A stretch of DNA of 64,000 nucleotides from Synergistaceae bacterium (lineage in GTDB: Bacteria; Synergistota; Synergistia; Synergistales; Synergistaceae): positions 1-64,000 of the forward strand of contig JAUNHV010000003.1 of NCBI GenBank assembly GCA_030523725.1, read 5' to 3'. Below, piece after piece: positions 1 to 7,960 of the stretch. Each line of letters opens with the position of its first letter. Position 1 is the first letter of the stretch. The notes under the pieces are model-generated. The model did no database searches and was not told the DNA's origin. It saw nothing but the letters and a program-made list of their open reading frames with translations. The translations under genes were made by a program, and so were the position numbers.

Positions 1-139
1 TTGTGTTATTAGGATATATGTGGCTAAATCTGTACATCCTTAGACTTCAGTGTACATATTGTATCGATTTGCTTTCTCTTTGTCAAGATATTTTTTTTAA
101 TTTTTTTACAATTTTTTGTTTGGAAGTACCCCCCCCCAG

Positions 140-456
140 AACCCTTGCGCCGCAAGGGTTTACAACGTTTCACACGTAGGGGCTTTACTTGGTAGGGGCT
201 CTACTTGTAGAGCCCGCCTTCCGTTGTTTCCGCTTTTCGGGGTCTACAAGTAGACCCCCTACTTGCTAACATAAAGATTATTTTTTGCCTTCGTAGGGTG
301 CGCGAGTAGCGCCTCTACTTGACTATCGATTTTTCTTAAAATTTTCTCAAAATTTAAGTTGCTTTTTTATATGATATTACTACATTTATCACTTGCGGTA
401 TGTTCACAAAAGTGAACATTTTTTATCAGCTTTTTCGGTCGCTACAAGTAGCGACC
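140..456. repeat. Cluster of short palindromes with a CTAC-WW-GTAG core
   Basis: The gene-free stretch before the Rpn gene contains three perfect 20-bp palindromes at 196-215, 239-258 and 437-456. All share a CTAC-AA/TT-GTAG centre, but the outer five base pairs differ (GGGCT, GGGGT, GGTCG) and each is matched by a compensating change on the other arm. A further perfect inverted repeat with 10-bp arms lies at 140-160, just after a run of nine C residues. No coding region is visible from 1 to 613. Confidence 0.7.
323..418 (-). repeat. Y repeat, inverted copy
   Basis: This 96-bp sequence is the reverse complement of 7821-7916 with about 10 mismatches and no gaps. It contains the inverted repeat TGTTCACAAAAGTGAACA at 401-418. 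It lies upstream of the Rpn gene and points away from it. No reading frame is evident. Confidence 0.8.
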
Positions 457-473
457 CTACTTGTTCTGGCTTT

Positions 474-520
474 GCCATTCCCTTTATGTTAGCGTGCAAA
501 GCACGCGCTTTATGGCAAAA
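474..520 (-). repeat. GCCATAA/GCTAACATAA hairpin repeat, inverted copy
   Basis: Read on the minus strand this is GCCATAAAGC, a short hairpin with GCGTGC/GCACGC arms, then GCTAACATAA. The same flanks with a different hairpin stem occur at about 1553, 7752, 7961, 51411, 51643 and 55008. This copy is upstream of the Rpn gene in the opposite orientation to the copy downstream of it. Confidence 0.7.
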
Positions 521-552
521 AAAATTAAAAATTATTTCCGTTAAAAATACGA

Positions 553-580
553 TTGCAATCTATTAATTTTATGCTACAAT
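553..580 (+). promoter_or_regulatory. Putative sigma-A promoter of the Rpn gene
   Basis: TTGCAA (553-558) and TACAAT (575-580) are separated by 16 bp, and the -10 is preceded by TGC as in extended -10 promoters. It lies about 40 bp upstream of the nuclease start. Confidence 0.55.
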
Positions 581-622
581 CACAGTATAAAAGGCAGTTA
601 TTTAAGAAAGGAAGTGAGGCTT

Positions 623-1474
623 GTGGCAGAAAAGGAAAAAAGAGAACAAAAACGTATTGCAAGACGAAAAATCAAAGACACAGTTTTTTCCAAACTCTTT
701 GAAGATTACGACAATTTACTTTTGCTCTACAAGGCACTTTATCCCGAAGATTCAGATGTAACAACTGATGATTTGCATGAAGTGCTTCTTGAAAACATGT
801 TGCTCAACGGTCTCTACAACGATTTAAGTTTCACTGTTCGTGATAAATTTATTGTACTCTTAGAAGCACAATCCACATGGACACTGAACATCCTGCCACG
901 CTCCTTGATTTATTACGCCAATCTGCTCAATGAACACATCAAACGAACAGGTCAAAACATCTATAGCACAAAAAAAGTAGAAATTCCTCGCCCAGACATC
1001 TATGTTGTCTACACTGGTCAACGAGAAATAAAGCAACCTGTGTTATCATTAAAAGATGAATTTTGGGCTGGAACCACATCTGCGGTTGAACTTACTGCAA
1101 AAGTTATCTATCTTGAGAAGACAAGCGACTTGAATATCGTGGAACAATACATAAGATTTGCCCATATCTATGACGCTTGTGTGGAAGAGGACAAGGGAAA
1201 CGGCAAGGAAAAGCCAGACGAAGCAACAGTAGTGAAGGCAATTGACATCTGCCTGAACGAAGGTGTATTAACAAAATTTTTAACTGAACACAGATTGGAG
1301 GTTGTGAGTATCATGACGACATTATTTGACGAGGATTATCTCCGCGAAGTCGACAGACGTGAAGCATATTTAGAAGGAGAAGCTAGAGGAGAAGCAAATG
1401 CCACGAGGCATTTTCTTGAATTGTTAAAGTCAGGAAAGACAAAAGAAGAAATCTTGGCAACATACTCCATTTAG
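623..1474 (+). CDS. Rpn-family recombination-promoting nuclease (PD-(D/E)XK type)
   Basis: The product (283 residues) resembles the Rpn / PD-(D/E)XK nuclease-transposase family, whose studied members are metal-dependent DNA endonucleases that raise RecA-independent recombination. Visible family features are the opening KDTVFSKLFED, the acid in NDLSF (D67) and the core EAQST (E81, Q83) followed by an R-x-L-x-YY helix. The C-terminal tail is short and charged, as in relatives. A GTG at 614 is also in frame, but the AAAGGAAG ribosome site (605-613) is correctly spaced only for the GTG at 623. The gene stands alone with its own promoter and is bracketed by inverted repeat modules. Family assignment is fairly sure; catalytic activity is inferred. 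Confidence 0.75.
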   Translation: MAEKEKREQKRIARRKIKDTVFSKLFEDYDNLLLLYKALYPEDSDVTTDDLHEVLLENMLLNGLYNDLSFTVRDKFIVLLEAQSTWTLNILPRSLIYYANLLNEHIKRTGQNIYSTKKVEIPRPDIYVVYTGQREIKQPVLSLKDEFWAGTTSAVELTAKVIYLEKTSDLNIVEQYIRFAHIYDACVEEDKGNGKEKPDEATVVKAIDICLNEGVLTKFLTEHRLEVVSIMTTLFDEDYLREVDRREAYLEGEARGEANATRHFLELLKSGKTKEEILATYSI

Positions 1475-1552
1475 TTCATACCTTTTATTTCATAGTTCTT
1501 TTATCGATATTAGCAAATATCTTTTTTGCCCTAGGCGCTTTTTTTTATTTTT

Positions 1553-1620
1553 TTGCCATAAGCGCGAGGCTTTGCCTCGCTAACATAAGGTCGTCAAGGC
1601 TACGCCAGAGCTTACATAAA
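1553..1620 (+). repeat. GCCATAA/GCTAACATAA hairpin repeat
   Basis: GCCATAAGC is followed by a GCGAGGC/GCCTCGC hairpin and GCTAACATAA, then by a segment ending CTTACATAAAA. This is the forward-oriented member downstream of the Rpn gene. It abuts the X repeat exactly as the copy at 51643-51690 does in reverse. Confidence 0.7.
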
Positions 1621-1727
1621 AAAATCAATATGAAAATTATGTGAACTTTTGTTTACATCAAAAAACTAGAACTTTAGTAATAGCAAGGCTAAAACGCTAT
1701 TAGATTATAAGAAAATTTGAGATTTTT
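1621..1727 (+). repeat. X repeat, forward copy
   Basis: This 107-bp segment matches the reverse complement of 51536-51642 at 104 of 107 positions with no gaps. It contains TGTGAACTTTTGTTTACA, similar to the palindrome in the Y repeat, and a TAATAGC/GCTATTA inverted repeat with a 10-nt loop. No open frame is conserved between the copies, so it behaves as a non-coding repeat. Confidence 0.85.
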
Positions 1728-1736
1728 CAAAAAACA

Positions 1737-1777
1737 AGAGAGTTAAGCAATAAATGCTTAACTCTCTCTTATTTTCG
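1737..1777 (+). terminator. Strong hairpin between rpn and porA
   Basis: A perfect 13-bp stem (1737-1749 with 1755-1767) and a 5-nt loop are followed by CTTATTTTC. It is about 260 bp downstream of the nuclease gene and could stop transcription from that side. Confidence 0.65.
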
Positions 1778-1833
1778 TTTAAGCGGTGAAAAAAATCTAA
1801 AAATTCGTGTGAGGAACCAACCCCGCTACAATT

Positions 1834-1891
1834 AGTTTTTGCGAAGCAAAAACACCGAAATTCTCAATTTTCCACTCTCAATTCTCAATTG
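1834..1891. repeat. Heptamer-tailed repeat, right half
   Basis: A GTTTTTGC-GAAGC-AAAAAC hairpin is followed by an AATTCTC-type heptamer tail. It matches the right half of the full element at 5525-5670. The segment ends just before the stop codon of the oxidoreductase gene. The rest of 1778-1833 shows nothing recognisable. Confidence 0.7.
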
Positions 1892-1900
1892 CCTTCAATA

Positions 1901-4900
1901 CTAGCCCTGGAAAGCTTCCAAATACTTGTAGTATTTCCAGTTATGAGCGATTGCTGCTTTTTCCTCCTCAAGGAATGCCGCTGCCGCTGCTGGGTTTGCT
2001 GCCTTCAAGGATTTGTAACGAACTTCGTTGTAGATGTAATCCTCGAGTGGAAGTGTTGGCTCCTTTGAATCAACGATAAGTGGATTCTTGCCCTCTTTTG
2101 CAAGATCTGGATTGTATCTCATAAGAATCCAATGTCCGCTCTCAACTGCCTTCTTCTGCTGGTCAAGACCATTGACCATGTTGATACCATGGTTGATGCA
2201 GTGTGAATAGGCAATGATGAGAGATGGACCGTTGTATGCCTCAGCTTCCTGGAAGACCTTAACAGTGTGAGCGTCGTTCGCACCAATTGCGACTCTGCCA
2301 ACATAGACATTGCCATATGACATTGCCATCATGGCAAGGTCTTTCTTGCCACTTGGTTTACCTGCTGCTGCAAACTTTGCAACTGCACCACGTGGTGTAG
2401 CCTTTGAAGCCTGACCACCTGTGTTTGAATAAACTTCTGTATCAAGAACCAAGATGTTAACGTTCTTGCCGGAAGCAATAACGTGGTCAAGTCCACCGTA
2501 ACCGATGTCGTATGCCCAACCGTCACCACCGATAATCCAAACGGATTTCTTTGCAAGGTAGTCTGCAACTGTTTCGAGTTCCTCTGCTTCCTCTGTTCCG
2601 AGTGCACAGAGATCCATCTTGAGTTGGTCAATTTTATCTCTTAAGGAATTAATTTCCTCTGCTGTTGTTTGTGGAGCATTCAAGATTTCATCAACTCTCG
2701 CTTGACCAATGACTGGAGCCATCTTTGTCAAGAGCTCTGTTGCGTATTCTGTATGCTTGTCAACTGTAAGGCGGAAGCCGAGTCCAAATTCTGCAGCATC
2801 TTCAAAGAGTGAGTTGCTCCATGCTGGACCTCTGCCCTCGTCGTTTGTGCACCATGGTGTTGTTGGCAAGTTACCGCCATAGATTGAGGAGCAACCTGTT
2901 GCGTTTGCAATGAGCGCTCTGTCACCAAAGAGCTGTGAAACGAGCTTGACGTATGGAGTTTCTCCGCAGCCAGCACATGCGCCAGAGAACTCAAAGAGAG
3001 GTCTCATAAGCTGAACGTCTTTAACTGTATTGTTAAGGAGCGCTCTGTCTGCATCTGGTAAATCCATAAAGAAGTTCCAGTTTGCTCTTTCCTGCTCACG
3101 GATTGGCATTTGCGTTACCATCTTCAAGGTCTCTTTTGCCTTCATTGTGCAGGTGCTAACGCAAAGACCGCAACCTGTGCAATCTTCCGGTGCAATCTGG
3201 ATTGTATATTTCTTTCCTGGGAACTTTGCAAAACCCTTGACATCTGCGCTCTTGAAGTTTGCTGGAGCATCCTTCAAAAATTCACCGTCATAAACCTTTG
3301 CGCGAATTGCTGCGTGTGGGCAAACCATGACGCATTTACCGCACTGGATACAGGATTCTGGGTTCCATGTCGGAATATCTATTGCAATGTTTCTCTTCTC
3401 ATACTGCGTTGTGCCTGATGGGAATGTTCCATCTTCTGGCATTGCAGAAACTGGAAGATTGTCACCCTCAAGAACCATCATTGGTCCAAGAACGTTCTTG
3501 ACAAATTCTGGTGCATCGTCTGCCACTGGCTTCTTGATGTCAAAGCTGCTGGTAACTTCTGCCGGAACCTTGACTTCAAAGAGATTTTGAAGTGTGGCGT
3601 CAACTGCTGCGATGTTTTTATCAACAACAGCCTGTCCCTTCTTTGAGTAGCTTCTGACAATGGAATCCTTTATTGCCTTGATTGCCTCGTCCTTTGGAAT
3701 GATGTTTGAAATTGCAAAGAAGCATGTCTGCATGATTGTGTTCGTGCGGTTACCCATGCCTGTTTCTTTTGCAATCTTTACTGCGTCAATAACATAGAAT
3801 TTGAGTTTTTTATCAATAATGTGCTTCTGATATGTTCTTGGCAACTTGTCCCAAATTTCGTCTGCACGGAATGGTGCATTCAAAAGGAAGGTGCCACCCT
3901 CAGCAGCATTCTTCAAGATGTCAAGTTTCTCAAGGAATGAGTAAACGTGGCAAGCTACAAAGTTTGCCTTATTGATGAGGTATGAAGCATATATTGGGTT
4001 TGGACCAAAGCGAAGGTGGCTAACTGTGTAACCACCAGACTTCTTTGAGTCATAGCTGTAGTAACCCTGTGCATAGAGATTTGTCTCTTGACCTATAATC
4101 TTGATTGAGTTTTTATTTGCACCGACTGTACCGTCAGAACCTAAACCATAGAACAAGCAGCGTGTTGTCTCTGGGTCTTCTGTGTCAAAGTTTTCGTCAT
4201 ATGCAAGGCTCTTGAATGTAACATCGTCGTTGATACCGATTGTGAAGTCATCTTTTGGCTCAAGCTTTGAGAGCTCATCAAAGACACCCTTGACCATTGC
4301 TGGTGTGAAGTCTTTTGATGCAATACCATAACGACCACCGACAATCTTAATGTCTCTGCCGAAGAGAGCATTACGAACATCTGCGCAAAGTGGCTCGCAA
4401 ATTGCATTGGGCTCTTTGTAACGGTCAAGAACTGCAATCTTCTTGACTGATGCTGGAAGAGCATTTACAAAGCGTGAAATATCAAATGGACGGAAGAGGT
4501 GAACGGAAAGAACACCAACCTTTTCGCCACGTCTGTTAAGCTCGTAAACTGCCTCGTGTGCAACTGCTGCACCAGAACCCATGATAACGATTACGCGATC
4601 TGCATCTGCTGCACCAAAATAGTCAAAGAGGTGGTACTGTCTGCCGGTTTCTTTTGCAAACTTGTCCATAGCCTCTTGGAAAATATCTGGCATTGCCGCA
4701 TAGTAGAGGTTCTGTGCCTCACGGCTCTGGAAGCAAACGTCGCTATTCTGCGCTGTGCCACGAACAACTGGTGACTCTGGGGTGAGACCATTGAGACGGT
4801 GCTCACGGACGAGGTCATTGTTAATGCAGTTCTTCATGACGCTATATGGAATTTCTTCAATCTTCATTTCTTCATGGCTTGTACGGAAACCGTCAAAGAA

Positions 4901-5413
4901 GTGAAGCACTGGCACATGGCCTTCTAATGTTGCCATCTGCGCAATGAGTGCATTGTCTTCTGCTTCCTGAACAGTTGCTGAAGCAAGGATTGCCCAGCCT
5001 GTTGCACGGACTGCCATGATGTCTGAGTGTTCACCAAAAATTGACAGTGTGTTTGTTGCCAAGGTTCTTGCTGTAACGTGCATAACTGTCGGCGTAAGTT
5101 CACCAGCAATCTTATACATGTTAGGAATCATAAGGAGAAGTCCCTGTGAAGAAGTAAAGGTTGTTGAGAGCGCTCCTGTTGTTAGTGCACCGTGGTATGC
5201 ACCACTTGCACCTGCCTCAGACTGCATTTCCTGAACGAGTGGAATTGTTCCCCAAATGTTTGGGCGCTTTGCCGCAGACCAAGTGTCGCTCCATTCGCCC
5301 ATTGGGCTAGAAGGAGTGATTGGGTAGATTGAGATAACTTCGTTGACAGCATGTGCAACGTGTGCAACAGCTTCGTTCGCGTCAACTGTAACCATTTTTG
5401 GTTTCTCTTGCAT
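1901..5413 (-). CDS. nifJ: Pyruvate:ferredoxin (flavodoxin) oxidoreductase
   Basis: This is a single-chain pyruvate:ferredoxin oxidoreductase of 1170 residues, the usual length. It converts pyruvate and CoA to acetyl-CoA and CO2 and passes electrons to ferredoxin, a central step in anaerobic fermentation. The N-terminal region has the pyruvate-binding YPITPSSPMGEW segment. Two ferredoxin motifs, CIQCGKCVMVCP near residue 685 and CTGCGLCVSTC near 743, bind two 4Fe-4S clusters. CAGCGETP near 809 begins the region for the proximal cluster, and a GDGWAYDIGYGGLDH thiamine-diphosphate motif lies near 961. An in-frame upstream TTG/ATG would add 14 residues, but AGGAGGAATTACT directly precedes this ATG. 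The gene is monocistronic, between two repeat elements. Confidence 0.96.
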   Translation of the reverse strand: MQEKPKMVTVDANEAVAHVAHAVNEVISIYPITPSSPMGEWSDTWSAAKRPNIWGTIPLVQEMQSEAGASGAYHGALTTGALSTTFTSSQGLLLMIPNMYKIAGELTPTVMHVTARTLATNTLSIFGEHSDIMAVRATGWAILASATVQEAEDNALIAQMATLEGHVPVLHFFDGFRTSHEEMKIEEIPYSVMKNCINNDLVREHRLNGLTPESPVVRGTAQNSDVCFQSREAQNLYYAAMPDIFQEAMDKFAKETGRQYHLFDYFGAADADRVIVIMGSGAAVAHEAVYELNRRGEKVGVLSVHLFRPFDISRFVNALPASVKKIAVLDRYKEPNAICEPLCADVRNALFGRDIKIVGGRYGIASKDFTPAMVKGVFDELSKLEPKDDFTIGINDDVTFKSLAYDENFDTEDPETTRCLFYGLGSDGTVGANKNSIKIIGQETNLYAQGYYSYDSKKSGGYTVSHLRFGPNPIYASYLINKANFVACHVYSFLEKLDILKNAAEGGTFLLNAPFRADEIWDKLPRTYQKHIIDKKLKFYVIDAVKIAKETGMGNRTNTIMQTCFFAISNIIPKDEAIKAIKDSIVRSYSKKGQAVVDKNIAAVDATLQNLFEVKVPAEVTSSFDIKKPVADDAPEFVKNVLGPMMVLEGDNLPVSAMPEDGTFPSGTTQYEKRNIAIDIPTWNPESCIQCGKCVMVCPHAAIRAKVYDGEFLKDAPANFKSADVKGFAKFPGKKYTIQIAPEDCTGCGLCVSTCTMKAKETLKMVTQMPIREQERANWNFFMDLPDADRALLNNTVKDVQLMRPLFEFSGACAGCGETPYVKLVSQLFGDRALIANATGCSSIYGGNLPTTPWCTNDEGRGPAWSNSLFEDAAEFGLGFRLTVDKHTEYATELLTKMAPVIGQARVDEILNAPQTTAEEINSLRDKIDQLKMDLCALGTEEAEELETVADYLAKKSVWIIGGDGWAYDIGYGGLDHVIASGKNVNILVLDTEVYSNTGGQASKATPRGAVAKFAAAGKPSGKKDLAMMAMSYGNVYVGRVAIGANDAHTVKVFQEAEAYNGPSLIIAYSHCINHGINMVNGLDQQKKAVESGHWILMRYNPDLAKEGKNPLIVDSKEPTLPLEDYIYNEVRYKSLKAANPAAAAAFLEEEKAAIAHNWKYYKYLEAFQG

Positions 5414-5524
5414 AGTAATTCCTCCTACATTTATAGTGCTACTATTTTTTATCATATACTATTTCTGACTTAAATTGTTCAATAAACATTTTTTAGAATG
5501 GTACAAGTTTTACTAAAAAATATT

Positions 5525-5670
5525 AATTGAAAATTTAGAATTGAAAATTGAGAATTTTTGTATGCCACTTTGTGGCATTAATTAGAGTGAGGCGTAGCCT
5601 CACTAAAAATTGTTTTTGCGAAGTAAAAACTCCGCAATTCTCAATTCTCCATTTTCCATTCTCAATTCAA
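5525..5670. repeat. Heptamer-tailed repeat, full copy
   Basis: The element opens with AATTGAGAATT-type heptamers and closes with the inverse AATTCTC heptamers, so its ends form an inverted repeat. Inside are three small palindromes: TGCCACTTTGTGGCA, AGTGAGGCGTAGCCTCACT and GTTTTTGC...GTAAAAAC. From 5671 to 5910 I see only an AT-rich spacer with an A tract at about 5778-5820 and no other feature. Confidence 0.75.
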
Positions 5671-5910
5671 AGTGTTTTTCATTTTCTGATGTGGCTTAAT
5701 TCGTCATAGCAACCGCTGAATATAATCAAGAATAGTATTAGCTAAACAAAACACCGCGTATTCTACATCACTTTTGAAAAAAAATCAAAAAAAACTAAAA
5801 AAACTCAAAAAAATTTGAATAAAACCCCGAAAATTTTCCTCTGCATTTCTCCTTATTTTGAAGGGCAAAAAATACAGAAGCCCAAACAAAAATGAAAGGA
5901 GGTGTTGCAG

Positions 5911-6129
5911 ATGGCAGCAAGTTTAATTCACGAGGCAAGTGCTTTGAAATTCGCCTTGAACACAGGGACTGTTTCCGAACCAAAAACAACCACCGTTTCT
6001 ATGTCAAGGGTAAAAGAAGCAGCAACAGCAGATGCACTGGCAAATGTCGCACAGGGAGTTGACGCACTCTTTGAGTATGACGTCACAGCTCACAAGGTTC
6101 AAAAAACCTATGCTCTAGACATAGCATAG
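5911..6129 (+). CDS. DUF1659 family small protein
   Basis: This 72-residue protein matches the Firmicutes DUF1659 family, which has no established function. It contains no cysteines, membrane segment or signal peptide. A GTG at 5902 would add three residues, but AAAGGAGG at 5896-5903 sits correctly for the ATG at 5911. It is followed 46 bp downstream by a DUF2922 gene, the usual partner in Firmicutes, and both end at the shared terminator near 6450. The pair is one of the better taxonomic markers in the window. The function is unknown. Confidence 0.75.
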   Translation: MAASLIHEASALKFALNTGTVSEPKTTTVSMSRVKEAATADALANVAQGVDALFEYDVTAHKVQKTYALDIA

Positions 6130-6175
6130 CGAACCCAAAACAAAACCAAAAACAGAAGAAAGGAGGTGAAGCAAT

Positions 6176-6406
6176 ATGGCAGTTACTACTACAAGAACAA
6201 TCACGCTTGGATTTCTCGACAACAATGCAGATCCATTTCGCGTTTCCTTCGGCAAGGTAAAAGACCTCACTGATGCCGCTGGCAAAGCGCTTGTTAATGC
6301 TGCAATGGACGCAATAATCATAAACCAACCCTACACAAAAGAGTTAGCAGCAAAGCAAAGCGCTTATCAGACGCAGACTACAAAAACAGATATTGAGTTA
6401 TCTTAG
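6176..6406 (+). CDS. DUF2922 family small protein
   Basis: This 76-residue protein begins MAVTTTRTITLGFLDNN, typical of the DUF2922 family. It is small, soluble and lacks cysteine. AGGAGGTGAAGCAAT precedes the ATG with normal spacing. It is co-directional with the DUF1659 gene and is the last gene before a strong terminator. The YvrJ-family peptide that often accompanies this pair is not visible nearby. Family identity is reasonably clear, but no biochemical role is established. Confidence 0.75.
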   Translation: MAVTTTRTITLGFLDNNADPFRVSFGKVKDLTDAAGKALVNAAMDAIIINQPYTKELAAKQSAYQTQTTKTDIELS

Positions 6407-6415
6407 CAAATTTGT

Positions 6416-6454
6416 AAAGAGCAGGAAAGGTAAAACCTTTTCTGCTCTTTTTTT
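6416..6454 (+). terminator. Intrinsic terminator after DUF1659-DUF2922
   Basis: AAAGAGCAG and CTGCTCTTT arms with an inner AAAGG/CCTTT pairing form a long hairpin followed by seven T residues. It separates the pair from the convergent ATPase gene. Confidence 0.85.
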
Positions 6455-6461
6455 GCCCGTT

Positions 6462-7652
6462 CTATTCACAAAGCCAGTTTGCAATATCCTTTATCATAAT
6501 TCCCTCGTATTGATACATTGGCTGATGAGTTCTAGCTAATATCATTTTTGGGTAAGCATCCTTAATAGCAAGAAGGGGGACATACTCTCTTTCAAAGGTT
6601 TCTGGATTATCTATATACTCAGACACCTGAATATATATTTTTTCATTTTGCTTTATGGCGACAAAATCTATTTCTTTTTTATAGAGAAATCCAGCATAAA
6701 CTTCATAGCCACGTCTTAACAGTTCGATTGCTACCAAGTTTTCTGACATTCTTCCATAATCAAGATTTCTGTTGCCAAGCCGTGCAGTTCTAAAAGACGT
6801 GTCAGCAAGATAATATTTGTCGCTTGACACTAGATACCTTTTCCCGTGGATATCATATCTTCTAATTTTGTAAAAACCAAATGCATTGCATAGATAATTG
6901 ATATATGAACTAACGGTTTTGTCGCTGACTTTAATTTTGCTTGAGAAAAATGTCCCAACCATCTTACTAACGGAAACAATATTTGAAACATTATCCATTA
7001 AAAAGTCCGTTAATTTTTCCAACAAGGCTACATTTCTTATTTTATATTTTTGAACTATATCTCTTATGATTAAGGCTTCAAGCACATCGTTTAAATATGT
7101 ATAACGACGTGTTTCATCTTCATAGACATAAGACCCAGACATTCCACCAACCTTTCTATATTCCTCATAGGCTTTATAAACATCTTGAAGGTCAAAATAT
7201 TCCATATATTCCTTTAAGGAAAAGGGAAAAATTTCAATACTAAACGTTCTTCCTGTAAATAACGTTGCAAGGTCACTGCTAAGCAAAAAAGCATTAGAGC
7301 CAGTAACATAAATGTCATATTTTTCAGAAGAATGCAAGCTGTTCAATGCAATTTCAAACCCGTTGCAAAGCTGAACTTCATCAATAAAAATGTAATTATT
7401 TTTCGTCCTGTCATACCTTGATGTTACGTAATCATTTAGAGCATGATATTCCTTCAAATTTTCAAAGGCGATGTCTGTATAATCAATAGCGATAATATTT
7501 GCATCCAAATCAGTTTCCTGCAAATATTGAATATACGACTCCATAAGTTTTGACTTGCCACTTCTTCTGATGCCGGTGATTACCTTTATGTCAGGAAAAC
7601 CCTTAACGGCTATCAGCTCATTCAGGTATTTAGCTCGTTTAATTAGTTTCAC
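6462..7652 (-). CDS. DUF4143-type AAA ATPase
   Basis: The 396-residue protein has the architecture of the AAA_14/DUF4143 ATPases common in anaerobes and archaea. A Walker A loop GIRRSGKS is at residues 27-34 and a Walker B IFIDEVQ at about 88-94. A winged-helix-like middle follows, then a nuclease-like C-terminal region with GRMSENLVAIELLRRGYEVY and a nearby KEIDFVA. Members are predicted DNA-binding ATPases; no substrate is known. The start is a GTG preceded by GGGGGTG. The gene stands alone, convergent with the DUF2922 gene, and an 18-bp-armed inverted repeat lies just upstream, possibly its operator. Family identity is clear; function is not. Confidence 0.85.
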   Translation of the reverse strand: MKLIKRAKYLNELIAVKGFPDIKVITGIRRSGKSKLMESYIQYLQETDLDANIIAIDYTDIAFENLKEYHALNDYVTSRYDRTKNNYIFIDEVQLCNGFEIALNSLHSSEKYDIYVTGSNAFLLSSDLATLFTGRTFSIEIFPFSLKEYMEYFDLQDVYKAYEEYRKVGGMSGSYVYEDETRRYTYLNDVLEALIIRDIVQKYKIRNVALLEKLTDFLMDNVSNIVSVSKMVGTFFSSKIKVSDKTVSSYINYLCNAFGFYKIRRYDIHGKRYLVSSDKYYLADTSFRTARLGNRNLDYGRMSENLVAIELLRRGYEVYAGFLYKKEIDFVAIKQNEKIYIQVSEYIDNPETFEREYVPLLAIKDAYPKMILARTHQPMYQYEGIMIKDIANWLCE

Positions 7653-7682
7653 AGTAAAACACCCCCAATCCGGCAGAATAAT

Positions 7683-7734
7683 AACATTCTATTCCGAAAA
7701 TTTCAATATTTTTATTTTTTCGGAATAGAATGTT
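7683..7734. promoter_or_regulatory. Perfect 18-bp inverted repeat upstream of the ATPase gene
   Basis: AACATTCTATTCCGAAAA (7683-7700) is exactly mirrored by TTTTCGGAATAGAATGTT (7717-7734) around a 16-bp AT-rich centre. It lies 31-82 bp upstream of the ATPase GTG start, where promoter elements would be expected. It may be an operator bound by the ATPase's own winged-helix region; this is inference. Confidence 0.6.
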
Positions 7735-7749
7735 TTTGCTATAATTTTT

Positions 7750-7916
7750 TTAGCCATAGACGCTCGGCTTTGCCTCGCTAACATAAAGCCGAAATGGCTA
7801 CGCCATTTCTTACATAAAAATGTTCACTTTTGTGAACATGGTGCAAGTAGCAAATGTAGTAATATCATATAAAAAAGCAACTTAAATTCTGAGAAAATTT
7901 TGAGAAAATCCGATAG
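7750..7916 (+). repeat. Hairpin repeat plus Y repeat, forward copy
   Basis: TAGCCATAGACGC, a short hairpin and GCTAACATAA lead through CTTACATAAAAA into the Y repeat (7821-7916). The Y part is about 90% identical to the reverse complement of 323-418, including TGTTCACTTTTGTGAACA. The hairpin-then-repeat order matches that at 1553-1727. No nuclease gene accompanies this copy. Confidence 0.75.
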
Positions 7917-7960
7917 ATTAAATGACACAAAAAAACACAAAAAATTTTATAAAACTGTTT

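Noticed and set aside
614-622. GTG at 614 as the start of the Rpn gene
   Set aside because: It overlaps the GGAAG ribosome site; the GTG at 623 has normal spacing.
2119-5385. Numerous open frames on both strands inside the pyruvate:ferredoxin oxidoreductase gene
   Set aside because: They lie in other frames of a clearly identified 1170-residue enzyme, have no ribosome sites and give low-complexity products.
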